From Calditrichia bacterium (lineage in GTDB: Bacteria; Calditrichota; Calditrichia; RBG-13-44-9): DNA of 11,946 nucleotides. Positions 1 through 6,507 of the stretch are shown in pieces. How positions within the stretch are numbered: the stretch's first letter is position 1; each line of letters starts with the position of its first letter. The translations under genes were made by a program, and so were the position numbers. The stretch lies in contig JALXCH010000545.1 in the NCBI GenBank assembly GCA_026991005.1, positions 1-11,946 of the forward strand, written 5' to 3'. The notes under the pieces were generated by a model, which was given only the letters and a program-made list of their open reading frames with translations, was not told where the DNA came from and made no database searches.

Positions 1-7
1 ATTCAAT

Positions 8-326
8 AGAGATTCTTCGCTTCGCTGTCGCTCCGCTCCGAATGACAAGGGCGGAGGGACAGTACTTTCACGCTGAATCACGGCAGGGACGGTTTTTATC
101 TGTCATTCTGAACCCCCGCTGCAAGCGGGGGTGAAGAATCTCATCCGACAGATGCAGGTTGTAGGGATTCTTCGGCGAACTGCGCTGCGGGACTCTTCAA
201 AATGACAGGAGGGAGGTGGAGTGTGTTACGCTGAGGATCCTGCCCCTGGCAGGAGCCGAAACCTCTCAAGTTCACTGGAAAAAGATTCTTTCCTTCGCTG
301 GCGCTACGCTCAGAACAACGGGGACA
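8..326. repeat. Cluster of four degenerate 'agattcttc...gaatgaca' dispersed repeats
   Basis: Four related units lie in a row: about 8-47, 101-142 (inverted), 163-208 and 282-326. Each begins near AGATTCTT or GGATTCTTC, has a GC-rich and often self-complementary middle, and ends near GAATGACA or AAATGACA; the last copy is the most decayed. The inverted copy contains a perfect 9-bp hairpin, ACCCCCGCT (112-120) and AGCGGGGGT (124-132), with loop GCA. Units of this wording occur dispersed in intergenic regions of many bacterial genomes. Short open frames on both strands here have no coding character, so I call none of them. The repeat reading is seen directly; any function is unknown. Confidence 0.7.
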
Positions 327-567
327 GAGGAAGGTCCGTGCTGTCATGAGGAACCTACCTGCTCGGAGAGTCCTGCCTGTACACCACAACCACTACCCTC
401 TAACATTTGTGAACCTTAAAACCTGCTTCTTCTTATAGAGAATGATTACTCAACCACCCCACCCAAAAAATTTTCTTTACTGCGCCGGGAGTTTTTGTTG
501 GCGAAATTTCCCGGGGGTAAATCGTTTGTACTATGTAATTTGTTCCGGACAATAAGGAAATGCGTTT
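327..567 (+). other. Gene-free leader region of lplA
   Basis: No gene is supported here. The only clear signal is a ribosome binding site AAGGA at 554-558, nine bases before the lplA ATG at 568. An AT-rich stretch near 515-545 may hold the lplA promoter, but I could not place a convincing -35/-10 pair. Confidence 0.5.
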
Positions 568-1545
568 ATGCTCTATCTGATTGACAATCAGCAGATTACC
601 GATCCCCGCCTGAATCTGGCGATGGAAGAGTATGCCCTCCGCCAATTGCCCGGGGAAAACGATTATTTGCACTTGTACGTCAACGAGCCAACGGTGGTGG
701 TAGGCAGGCATCAAAATGTGTGGGAGGAGGTTAACATACCCTACCTGCGTACCCACAATATGCTGTTGATTCGGCGCATCTCCGGCGGTGGTACGGTGGT
801 GCACGATCCCGGAAATATAAATTTTTCTTTCATCACGCGATACACCCGGGAACGCTTTAACAATTACCGGGAGTTTACCAGGCCAATTCTGAAGGCTCTG
901 CAAAAACTGGGAGTGCCCGCCCGGCTGAATGAACGCAACGACATCGTGATTGCTTCATTCAAAATTTCCGGAAATGCTCAATTTACCTCCCGCAACCGCC
1001 TGCTGAGCCACGGCACCCTACTTTTCCACAGCGATCTCGCTCGATTGCGGCAGGTGCTACAAGCCGATTCCCACGGGATCGAATCCCGAGCACGCCGCTC
1101 CATTCCCAGTGCCGTTACCAATATTGTGCACTACCTTTCCCGTTCCCTTACCCTGGCAGAATTCCGCGATCTTCTCCTGGACGCTTACTGGGAAGCTTTC
1201 GGAACGCTTCGCACCTATCACTTCAGCGGAAAAGACTGGGAAAACATTCTCAATCTTTCCCGGCAGAAATACGGAAGCTGGGATTGGAATATAGGAGAAT
1301 CTCCGCCATTCATCCTGCGCCGCACCCTCCGCTGGCGGGGTTCCCCGGTGCAAATGGTGGTGAGGGTAGAAAAAGGGCGTATTCATAACATTGAATTCTC
1401 CGGGGAAGAAGAAGCCATGCAGGAACTGCGTGCTGCCTCCCATCGCCTCCCGGGCAGGCGATTGGAATACGGAGAGGTTCTAAATGGCCTCGCCGAAATA
1501 CCCGAAGAAATTCGCACCACCCTGCTCCAGCTACTGCCCGTCTGA
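568..1545 (+). CDS. lplA: Lipoate-protein ligase A
   Basis: This 325-residue protein should activate free lipoate with ATP to lipoyl-AMP and transfer it to the conserved lysine of lipoyl domains (2-oxoacid dehydrogenase E2 subunits, GcvH) in the cytoplasm. Visible family signatures are the lipoate-binding loop RRISGGGTVVHD (69-80) followed by GNINFSF, the catalytic lysine K132 in FKISGNAQ, and HGTLLF (149-154). The C-terminal accessory domain is present from about residue 220, including KYGSWDWNIGESPPF (234-248), so this is a complete two-domain enzyme close to the roughly 337 residues of E. coli LplA. The ATG is preceded by AAGGA at nine bases. It is monocistronic as far as visible and converges on the radical SAM gene with only 18 bases between stops. 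It implies scavenging of exogenous lipoate; whether the genome also makes lipoate cannot be told from here. Confidence 0.93.
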   Translation: MLYLIDNQQITDPRLNLAMEEYALRQLPGENDYLHLYVNEPTVVVGRHQNVWEEVNIPYLRTHNMLLIRRISGGGTVVHDPGNINFSFITRYTRERFNNYREFTRPILKALQKLGVPARLNERNDIVIASFKISGNAQFTSRNRLLSHGTLLFHSDLARLRQVLQADSHGIESRARRSIPSAVTNIVHYLSRSLTLAEFRDLLLDAYWEAFGTLRTYHFSGKDWENILNLSRQKYGSWDWNIGESPPFILRRTLRWRGSPVQMVVRVEKGRIHNIEFSGEEEAMQELRAASHRLPGRRLEYGEVLNGLAEIPEEIRTTLLQLLPV

Positions 1546-1563
1546 AATCCCTGGAATGCCCCC

Positions 1564-2829
1564 TCATTCTTCCCCAATGAGAATTTCCTGAAACTCTGGC
1601 ACTACCTCTTGCCGCAGTTTCTCGCGCAGGGAAACATATTCCCGGGAAAGACGCATCCCTTCTTCCCACCAGGAAGTACATACCCCGTCTCGCTCATATT
1701 TGCGAAGTGTGTCCAGGGTGTAGTAATCCAGTGGTGTGGGATTTTCCTCCTGAAGGGGAGTTCCTGCCAGGGGAAAGAAATAGTGCACATGCACCCGCAC
1801 GCGATATTTTACATTGAGCTGTTTCATGAACTTCAGGGTCAGTTTGCGATCGTCGGAGGTCTCTTCCGGAAAGCCCAGGATAATGTCCACCAGAGGCCGC
1901 AGACCGCGCTGCCATGCCAGCTGGCAGGCGCGCTCCACCTGTTCCAGATTGTGTCCCCGGCGAATTAGCCGCAGCAAACGTAAACTTCCCGTCTGGGCAC
2001 CAATGGTAATCTTTCGGTTGCTGCAGTATCGCACAATTAAATCCACAAATGCTTCAGAAAAACTATTGGGCCGGGTTTCCGAAGGGAAAATTCCGTATTC
2101 CAGATATTCGGTGCCTTCCCGTTTACAGGTACTTAACAATGTTTCCACAGCAGCATAATTTAGATGACGGGCATTGGGTGCTCCATACTCAAAAGCGGAG
2201 GGACAAATAAAGCTCACCCGGCGATGGTAGCCTCGGGATTTGAGATGCCGGTAATAGCGGAAGACCGATTCCAGCGACCGATGCGTGGCTCGCCGGGAAG
2301 CCGTTTGACAAAACCGACAATTCCAGAAGCAGCCACGGGTAATCTCCAGCGGCGGGTAGGTGGGAAGATGCCGGGAGATCGGGTAACTCTCGTCCAGGGA
2401 GGCAGGTTCTGGTGCTAAAAATACTGCGGGAGGCGGAGGTAACCGGTAGTTCAGGTACCGGCGCAACAGTTCCGGGGCACCGGTTTCCCCCGCTCCCCGA
2501 TAAACATAATGGAATCCCGATTGAAGGGTGGTGATGGGATCTCCGGTAGCGTGGGGACCTCCTGCCACCAGGAATAACCCCTTCCCCGCTTGCGCACGTA
2601 CCTGTTGCACCTCGCGGTACACTTCCGGTAAATGAGGTGTCATAAAGGAATACAGCAATAAGCCCTGCACCTCCCGGGTAGCAAATGCCCGCACCTGTCT
2701 GGTGTTCTCCAGAAGTACAACCTCAAAATATGCATCCAGCCCTTCCCGCTCGATGCTGTGGAGAACCACCGGAAAGCTAAAGCGATTGGCCGGGTGCAAT
2801 CGAAGCGCCAGATACGGTCGGGACGCCAT
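1564..2829 (-). CDS. B12-binding-like radical SAM protein (resembles the MJ_1487-type family)
   Basis: The 421-residue protein has an N-terminal Rossmann-like region (about 1-130) of the B12-binding type and then a radical SAM domain. The cluster motif is CFWNCRFC, with C167, C171 and C174 (CxxxCxxC) for a 4Fe-4S cluster that cleaves S-adenosylmethionine. Downstream elements typical of the fold are ITIGAQTGS (274-282) and LVDIILGFPEET (313-324). The N-terminal domain lacks the DxHxxG histidine motif that ligates cobalt from below, so cobalamin binding is uncertain and would be base-off/His-off at best. GGPHATGDP (90-98) and YRGAGETGAPE (110-120) match the usual B12-binding/radical SAM layout. 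The ATG shares its A with the stop of the upstream exporter gene (TAATG) and follows AGGAGG inside that gene, so the two are probably translationally coupled. The substrate is unknown; assignment to the MJ_1487-like subfamily is from memory of the family pattern. Confidence 0.85.
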   Translation of the reverse strand: MASRPYLALRLHPANRFSFPVVLHSIEREGLDAYFEVVLLENTRQVRAFATREVQGLLLYSFMTPHLPEVYREVQQVRAQAGKGLFLVAGGPHATGDPITTLQSGFHYVYRGAGETGAPELLRRYLNYRLPPPPAVFLAPEPASLDESYPISRHLPTYPPLEITRGCFWNCRFCQTASRRATHRSLESVFRYYRHLKSRGYHRRVSFICPSAFEYGAPNARHLNYAAVETLLSTCKREGTEYLEYGIFPSETRPNSFSEAFVDLIVRYCSNRKITIGAQTGSLRLLRLIRRGHNLEQVERACQLAWQRGLRPLVDIILGFPEETSDDRKLTLKFMKQLNVKYRVRVHVHYFFPLAGTPLQEENPTPLDYYTLDTLRKYERDGVCTSWWEEGMRLSREYVSLREKLRQEVVPEFQEILIGEE

Positions 2830-3719
2830 TACCCTTCCTCCTGCCGGGGTTGTAAACGAGATTTTTCGCTAAACGCCAGATAGATGCCTCCCAGAACCAG
2901 CACCGCTCCCGGGTAAAACCACCCGTATGGTTTTTCACCAAAAATTAAAAATGCCAGTATGGATGAGAGCACCGGTTCTCCCAGTACCGCAAAATTGACT
3001 TTGTACGCCTTCATGCGGCGGGCTGCCAGATTGAGCAGAGAATGACCTACAATGGTGGGAATCAGTGCCAGAAGCAGCATGAAAAGGTGCACCTGCCAGG
3101 AGTAGCGAACCAGGGGCTGCTGTTGTAAAATCATTCCCCAAAACAGGAAAACAGCCGCACTGCCATACACACCCACCAGGTAAGGTAAAATTTCCAGCCG
3201 CTGGCGTACAAAGCGCGCTACGAAAATGTAGAAGGTAAATAACAGGGCGCTCACCACGGCCAGCACATCCCCGGTGAATCGGGAGCCACTGCTTCCCCAG
3301 TCCTGGCTACCAATGAGGAGAATTCCCCCCAGCGTGATAGCTGCTGCCAGTACACTGCGGAAACTTCCCTTTTCCTTCAAAAGCAGGGGCGAAAGCAGCA
3401 GAGCAAATATGGGATGGGTGGACTCCAGTACCAGGGAATGGGAAATAAGGGTTTGCTGAACGGAAGAAATCCAGGTGAAAAAATGGAGAGCGAGGAACAG
3501 ACCGGCCAAAAGTACCCAGATTCCGTGGGGCGGCAGGAACAGGGAATTCATGCCTGCACCACGCCTGTGCCAGAGCAAATATCCCAGTAACAATAGCGCG
3601 CTCCAGAACATGCGATAGAACGAGATAACCAGAGCCGGTACCTCACCGCACCAGCGCACCAGAATCGATGCCCATCCCAGCGCAAAAATTGCCACCCACA
3701 GCCCCAATCGTCCCGACAT
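2829..3719 (-). CDS. EamA/DMT-superfamily transporter
   Basis: This 296-residue hydrophobic protein has about ten predicted membrane segments arranged as two EamA repeats (roughly 5-138 and 148-285). The end of repeat 2 carries the family-typical VLGEPVLSS...FGEKP pattern (245-263). It belongs to the drug/metabolite transporter superfamily, whose members export or import small metabolites (amino acids, sugars, nucleotides) across the cytoplasmic membrane; the substrate cannot be read from sequence. The start is supported by AAGGA six bases upstream. It is the first gene of a two-gene operon with the radical SAM protein, overlapping it by one base, so it may export the product or import the substrate of that enzyme; this is inference. 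No clear -35/-10 pair for it was found in the 90-base divergent region. Confidence 0.9.
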   Translation of the reverse strand: MSGRLGLWVAIFALGWASILVRWCGEVPALVISFYRMFWSALLLLGYLLWHRRGAGMNSLFLPPHGIWVLLAGLFLALHFFTWISSVQQTLISHSLVLESTHPIFALLLSPLLLKEKGSFRSVLAAAITLGGILLIGSQDWGSSGSRFTGDVLAVVSALLFTFYIFVARFVRQRLEILPYLVGVYGSAAVFLFWGMILQQQPLVRYSWQVHLFMLLLALIPTIVGHSLLNLAARRMKAYKVNFAVLGEPVLSSILAFLIFGEKPYGWFYPGAVLVLGGIYLAFSEKSRLQPRQEEG

Positions 3720-3733
3720 TCCTTATCCTTTGC

Positions 3734-3762
3734 TTGACTCACCCCACGAATCTTACTAAAAT
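3734..3762 (+). promoter_or_regulatory. Sigma70-type promoter for the 60-residue protein gene
   Basis: TTGACT (3734-3739), a 17-base spacer and TAAAAT (3757-3762) match the sigma70 consensus at five of six positions each, with ideal spacing. Transcription would start near 3769, about 43 bases before the ATG at 3812. It lies in the short divergent region between the exporter gene and this small gene. Confidence 0.7.
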
Positions 3763-3811
3763 ATTAAAAAATATAGATGTTCACGGAAATGAAAACAAGA
3801 GGAGTGCGACA

Positions 3812-3994
3812 ATGGATTTTAACCAACTGGCTCTGGAGTTTGTGAAAATTTACTATTCCTGCCATCCGGACAAACTACCGGAAGATAAAGAAAAGGCGTT
3901 TCAGGAGATTAATCGCCTGCACGGGAAGTTTAAATCGCACCTCATCGACAAAGCGACCAAAAAAAGCGAAGACTTCTTTAGCGACAAACTTTAG
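3812..3994 (+). CDS. Small hypothetical protein, 60 residues
   Basis: I do not recognise this protein. It starts MDFNQLALEFVKIYYSC and ends KSEDFFSDKL; it is charged, lysine-rich, probably all helical, and has a single cysteine at 17. It has no signal peptide or membrane segment. I chose the ATG at 3812 because it follows AGGAG (3799-3803) at eight bases and sits behind a near-consensus promoter. The frame is open further upstream to 3668, but that extension would overlap the divergent exporter gene and cross the promoter. The gene stands alone; downstream is a hairpin-rich spacer. A plausible reading is a small soluble regulator or adaptor, but nothing in the sequence proves it. Confidence 0.7.
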   Translation: MDFNQLALEFVKIYYSCHPDKLPEDKEKAFQEINRLHGKFKSHLIDKATKKSEDFFSDKL

Positions 3995-4002
3995 TTTAGA
4001 CT

Positions 4003-4242
4003 CTGGCGAATCACGGGCCGGAGGGTGATCATTTAATCCTCTCCCCAAATCAGGCTTTAGCCTAAATTTGGGCTAAAGCCCAATTTATAGTGGGGTGTAT
4101 AAATTCCCCGAGCTAGAAGCTCGGAGCTATATTTAAAAATTATCGAATAAACATTCTATTGACATAGCCTTTTTAAACAATTTCTTTAGCCCCTGGCAAA
4201 TCCCGGGCCGGAGGCACGGGAAATCGCAATCCTGAGATTGCG
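4003..4242. repeat. Intergenic hairpin and direct-repeat cluster
   Basis: This 345-base spacer (3995-4340) has no gene. A 22-base element occurs twice in direct orientation, at 4003-4024 and 4193-4214, with 20 of 22 identities and core GGGCCGGAGG. The first copy is framed by ATCAC and GTGAT, the second by CCCG and CGGG, so each forms its own imperfect stem. Three perfect hairpins accompany them: GGCTTTAGCC/GGCTAAAGCC (4053-4062, 4071-4080), CCGAGCT/AGCTCGG (4108-4114, 4118-4124, loop AGA) and CGCAATC/GATTGCG (4225-4231, 4236-4242, loop CTGA). None has a T-tract, so they are not ordinary terminators. They look like dispersed palindromic elements. Confidence 0.65.
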
Positions 4243-4280
4243 TTAAAGGGCGCTGGAAAAATTACTGTTACCGAAAACTG

Positions 4281-4317
4281 AAAAAGCCCATCCTCGCTGT
4301 GGGGAATGGGCTTTTTT
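4281..4317. terminator. Bidirectional rho-independent terminator
   Basis: AAAAAGCCCAT at the left pairs with ATGGGCTTTTTT at the right around a small GC-rich loop. It lies 24 bases beyond the stop of the minus-strand zinc-ribbon gene, whose transcript would end in a T-run. Read on the plus strand it also ends in TTTTTT and could stop transcripts from the small gene at 3812. Confidence 0.85.
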
Positions 4318-4340
4318 CGAAAACATCCGCTATGGGATAT

Positions 4341-5054
4341 TTACAGTTCATCTTCCAGCGAGAGAATACCGCTGCGGCGTTCCCGCAGGGCGCGCATGCG
4401 CTCTTTCAGTAAATTCTTATTGTCCACATGATCCTGCCAGACGACATGTAAATACTGATTCCGCTCCATCCAGCGATACTGAATTCCCCCCTGAAATTCC
4501 AGCCGCAGGCGCTTTCCGATTTCCTGCGCCAGGCGGGTGGTGTTGGTGTAAAGGATGAGGGCACCTTCCCGGGACTCTACCCTGACAATCTTTTCGAACG
4601 GTTTGGGATCTTCCATCTCCCGTTCTACTTCGCGCGCCAGCTCCACATAATCCGTTTTGTGTTCCTTCACATCCGCCGCCCGGATCTCTACCGTTCCAAT
4701 GTAATTCTCGTACACCCGTTTAATGCATTTGTTGCAGTAAGCCAACTCCTGCTTAATGGTGTACAAATCGGATATCGTATCCTTCACCCACTTGCCCTTC
4801 AGAAAAATCTTCTTGCATTTGGGACAGGTGTACACAATACGCGATTCCGGAATCCCATGCTCATCCAGGGTGGAAACGGCAACTTCCTCCCCTTTCTCCA
4901 GCGTCTTCTCTATTTTTTCCAGTTCTTCCTCATCTTCTTCTACTTCTCCTTCCAGCTCCTCTTCATCCTCTTCTAATTCATCTTCCACGGGATTTTCATT
5001 AAAAGGGAAATCTTCCTCTTTCTCCAGATCCTCAGGATTTTTGAAAAACAGCAT
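4341..5054 (-). CDS. Zinc-ribbon protein with acidic N-terminus (NMD3/BCAM0308-like)
   Basis: The 237-residue product starts with an extremely acidic, low-complexity stretch (about residues 8-57, mostly E and D). It is followed by a zinc-ribbon made of CPKC (C77, C80) and CNKC (C107, C110), and then by a C-terminal alpha/beta region. That region includes GALILYTNTTRLAQEIGKRL (164-183) and QYLHVVW (200-206), a pattern I associate with the bacterial BCAM0308/NMD3-like group. Archaeal and eukaryotic NMD3 binds the large ribosomal subunit; the role of bacterial relatives is unknown, so an RNA or ribosome link is inference. The ATG follows AGGAGGG at five bases (5060-5066), and the gene has its own promoter and terminator, so it is monocistronic. 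The acidic tail could be a disordered protein- or metal-binding segment. Gene existence is sure; family assignment is moderate. Confidence 0.85.
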   Translation of the reverse strand: MLFFKNPEDLEKEEDFPFNENPVEDELEEDEEELEGEVEEDEEELEKIEKTLEKGEEVAVSTLDEHGIPESRIVYTCPKCKKIFLKGKWVKDTISDLYTIKQELAYCNKCIKRVYENYIGTVEIRAADVKEHKTDYVELAREVEREMEDPKPFEKIVRVESREGALILYTNTTRLAQEIGKRLRLEFQGGIQYRWMERNQYLHVVWQDHVDNKNLLKERMRALRERRSGILSLEDEL

Positions 5055-5121
5055 CGATTCCCTCCTTAATTGGTTTACTATGTGCGTTTACTTTTGTTAA
5101 ATTCGATAGTTCCAGTCTTTT

Positions 5122-5151
5122 ATAATATAACGGCATTTTATTCGGTGTCAA
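5122..5151 (-). promoter_or_regulatory. Sigma70-type promoter of the zinc-ribbon gene
   Basis: On the minus strand a perfect TTGACA (5146-5151) is followed after 18 bases by TATTAT (5122-5127). This leaves an untranslated leader of about 60 bases before the ATG at 5054. Confidence 0.75.
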
Positions 5152-5156
5152 CTTAA

Positions 5157-5282
5157 AATTCACAAAGCACCTATCATCGAGCGCCCATTAACGGATTCAA
5201 GGTTGTTTTCCTCAAACCTTCAGAATATGGACGCAGCAAAACTGCCATAGTTACAAAATTTCTGGAGAAATTGAAAAGATGA
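5157..5282 (+). pseudogene. Probable 3' remnant of a protein gene
   Basis: Between a stop at 5154-5156 and TGA at 5280-5282 the plus frame is open for 41 codons without an ATG. Its translation has protein-like character: GFKVVFLKPSEYGRS followed by KTAIVTKFLEKLKR. A hydrophobic strand, an exposed loop and a charged amphipathic C-terminal helix is how many LysR-type regulator effector domains end, though other families could match. No ribosome binding site or start exists, and the upstream frame is closed, so I read it as the tail of a deleted gene. It could also be a chance open frame. The identity is a guess. Confidence 0.35.
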
Positions 5283-5372
5283 TGTCGATTGAGCGCATTT
5301 TTACCTATTCTGTTTTTAACTTACGTCTTTATCCTTCCCACAGAAGCACGGAGAATACCGAAGAACCAAATA

Positions 5373-5510
5373 CCAAAATCCAAATTCCAAATCACAAAAT
5401 CCAAATTCCAAATCAAAAAGAAATTCCAAAATCCAAATCCCAAATCACAAAAAAATTCCAAAATCCAAATCCCAAATAACAAAAAATAAATTCCAAATAT
5501 CAACCCCCAA
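5373..5510. repeat. A/C-rich imperfect tandem repeat
   Basis: About 140 bases consist almost only of variations of 'aaaatccaaattccaaatca', with unit spacing drifting between roughly 7 and 22 bases. There is strong strand asymmetry: almost no G on the plus strand. The open frames across it encode only repetitive I/P/K/Q/N strings. Such stretches are seen between genes in several FCB-related genomes; no function is known to me. Confidence 0.7.
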
Positions 5511-5698
5511 TATCGTTATTTTTTTTCGTGCCTATTCGTGTGATTCGTGGGCAAGTAAATCGCAGTTAAATGCTAATTGGCGTGATTTGTGGTTCTATTA
5601 ATTTTGATAAACCATATAATTCAAAAACATAATTCAAAATTCTTAATTCAAAATTATCAATTATTTCCGTCGTCCTTCCAGGACTCAAATGGGTTGGG

Positions 5699-5760
5699 TG
5701 GGAATTCCCATTCCCATGGCTGAAGGCCATGGGCTAAATTCTGTTGGCCACTCCGTGGAC
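5699..5760. repeat. Palindrome and hairpin element
   Basis: A perfect 12-base palindrome TGGGAATTCCCA (5699-5710) is followed by a perfect hairpin, CCCATGGC (5713-5720) and GCCATGGG (5726-5733) with loop TGAAG. Then come GGGCTAAATT and a second imperfect complementary pair near CCACTCCGTGGACTC. There is no T-tract adjacent to the hairpin. The layout, hairpin then GGGCTAAA, recalls the hairpin element at 4053-4080. Confidence 0.6.
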
Positions 5761-5900
5761 TCACCCCCTGCCAGCCGATATTTTTTTGGGATCTAATTTT
5801 TGCTCAATGGTGTCCTTTCTTTTTTCTTTCCTTTTGCCTTTTGTCTTACACGAAGGTATGGAGGATACAGAGAATAATTCCAGATGACAAAACGTTAAAA

Positions 5901-5940
5901 ACCGCAAAGTACGCAGAGGAAACACCAAGGACGCAAAGAA
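5901..5940. repeat. 'cgcaaag' dispersed repeat unit
   Basis: ACCGCAAAGTACGCAGAGG and a following ACACCAAGGACGCAAAG repeat the word CGCAAAG/CGCAGAG three times at about 10-20-base spacing. It resembles intergenic repeats common in environmental bacterial genomes. No gene or RNA is apparent. Confidence 0.5.
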
Positions 5941-6220
5941 ATTCCAAATCCGAAATAAAATATCTCAAATCACAATTTCCTGAAAAACAAATAATTATGG
6001 CTGTATTTTATAATCTCATCATATGACTATTTTTCATTCGTGTTTATTCGTGTGATTCGTGGGCAAAAACCCATTCTTTTAATTCATGGGCAAAAATTCG
6101 TGGGCAAATGCTTATTCGTGTGATTCGTGGTTAAATATCAATTTTTTCAATTCATAGAAACTGGGACTTGTTATTTGAGATTTGGAAGTTGAATTCTGTT
6201 CATTGAGGTTTATTATTCAG

Positions 6221-6250
6221 AAAAAAGTCTTCCCGCAGGAAGGAAGGCTT
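6221..6250 (-). terminator. Rho-independent terminator of the HAD operon
   Basis: On the minus strand AGCCTTCC pairs with GGAAGACT (one mismatch) around TTCCTGCG, and is followed by TTTTTT. It lies about 38 bases past the stop of the 69-residue gene. Confidence 0.75.
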
Positions 6251-6287
6251 GGTTAATAAAGAGAGAACAAATATTCCGGAAAATCAA

Positions 6288-6497
6288 TTAGTGCAGTCGC
6301 GACCGGGCCCGCTGAAACATTTTTTCCATATCAACACCTTCATCTTTGGCCAGTTGCAGAGCTTCGCTCAGGTATTCTTCCTTCAATGTTCGGTAATAAT
6401 CCTCCAGATAAAGCAAAATCAGTTCTTCCGACTCTTCCTTCGACCAGGGGTAATTGTCTATAAAATTTCGATTGGATCCATTGCGCGTGTTTTCCAT
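6288..6497 (-). CDS. Small hypothetical protein, 69 residues
   Basis: I do not recognise this protein. It begins MENTRNGSNRNFIDNYPW and continues with an acidic, tyrosine-rich helical region (ELILLYLEDYYRTLKEEY) ending in a basic tail. There are no cysteines, membrane segments or signal peptide. AGGA lies eight bases before the ATG. The start is ten bases after the stop of the HAD phosphatase gene and the terminator follows directly, so it is the second gene of that operon. The codon use and spacing argue for a real gene; the function is unknown. Confidence 0.75.
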   Translation of the reverse strand: MENTRNGSNRNFIDNYPWSKEESEELILLYLEDYYRTLKEEYLSEALQLAKDEGVDMEKMFQRARSRLH

Positions 6498-6507
6498 AGG
6501 CGCTATC

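Larger units (their letters stand above)
5534..6130. repeat. Three copies of a 17-base 'attcgtgtgattcgtgg' repeat
   Basis: Identical 17-mers lie at 5534-5550, 6046-6062 and 6114-6130, two of them followed by GCAA. Partial copies (cgtgatttgtgg near 5581, attcgtgggcaaa near 6095) surround them. All are in the same orientation. The unit itself contains a doubled ATTCGTG. They sit in the gene-free region 5283-6220, which otherwise holds only AT-rich sequence and the elements listed separately. Confidence 0.7.

Noticed and set aside
141..419. Open frames on both strands (82 and 67 residues)
   Set aside because: They cross the dispersed repeats, have no ribosome binding site and no domain character.
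433..903. 156-residue minus-strand open frame
   Set aside because: Antisense to the start of lplA, whose motifs are unambiguous; no family resemblance.
3668..3811. 48-residue N-terminal extension of the 60-residue protein
   Set aside because: It would run through the promoter and into the divergent exporter gene; AGGAG supports the ATG at 3812.
4756..5100. Serine-rich plus-strand open frame
   Set aside because: It is the antisense of the GAA/GAG-rich acidic stretch of the zinc-ribbon gene, which forces a run of Ser/Phe codons.
5279..5503. Open frames with I/P/K/Q/N or F/G/I repeats on both strands
   Set aside because: They are translations of the A/C-rich tandem repeat, with no start signals.
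5373..5510. Possible CRISPR array
   Set aside because: Units vary in length and sequence, there are no distinct spacers and no cas genes nearby.
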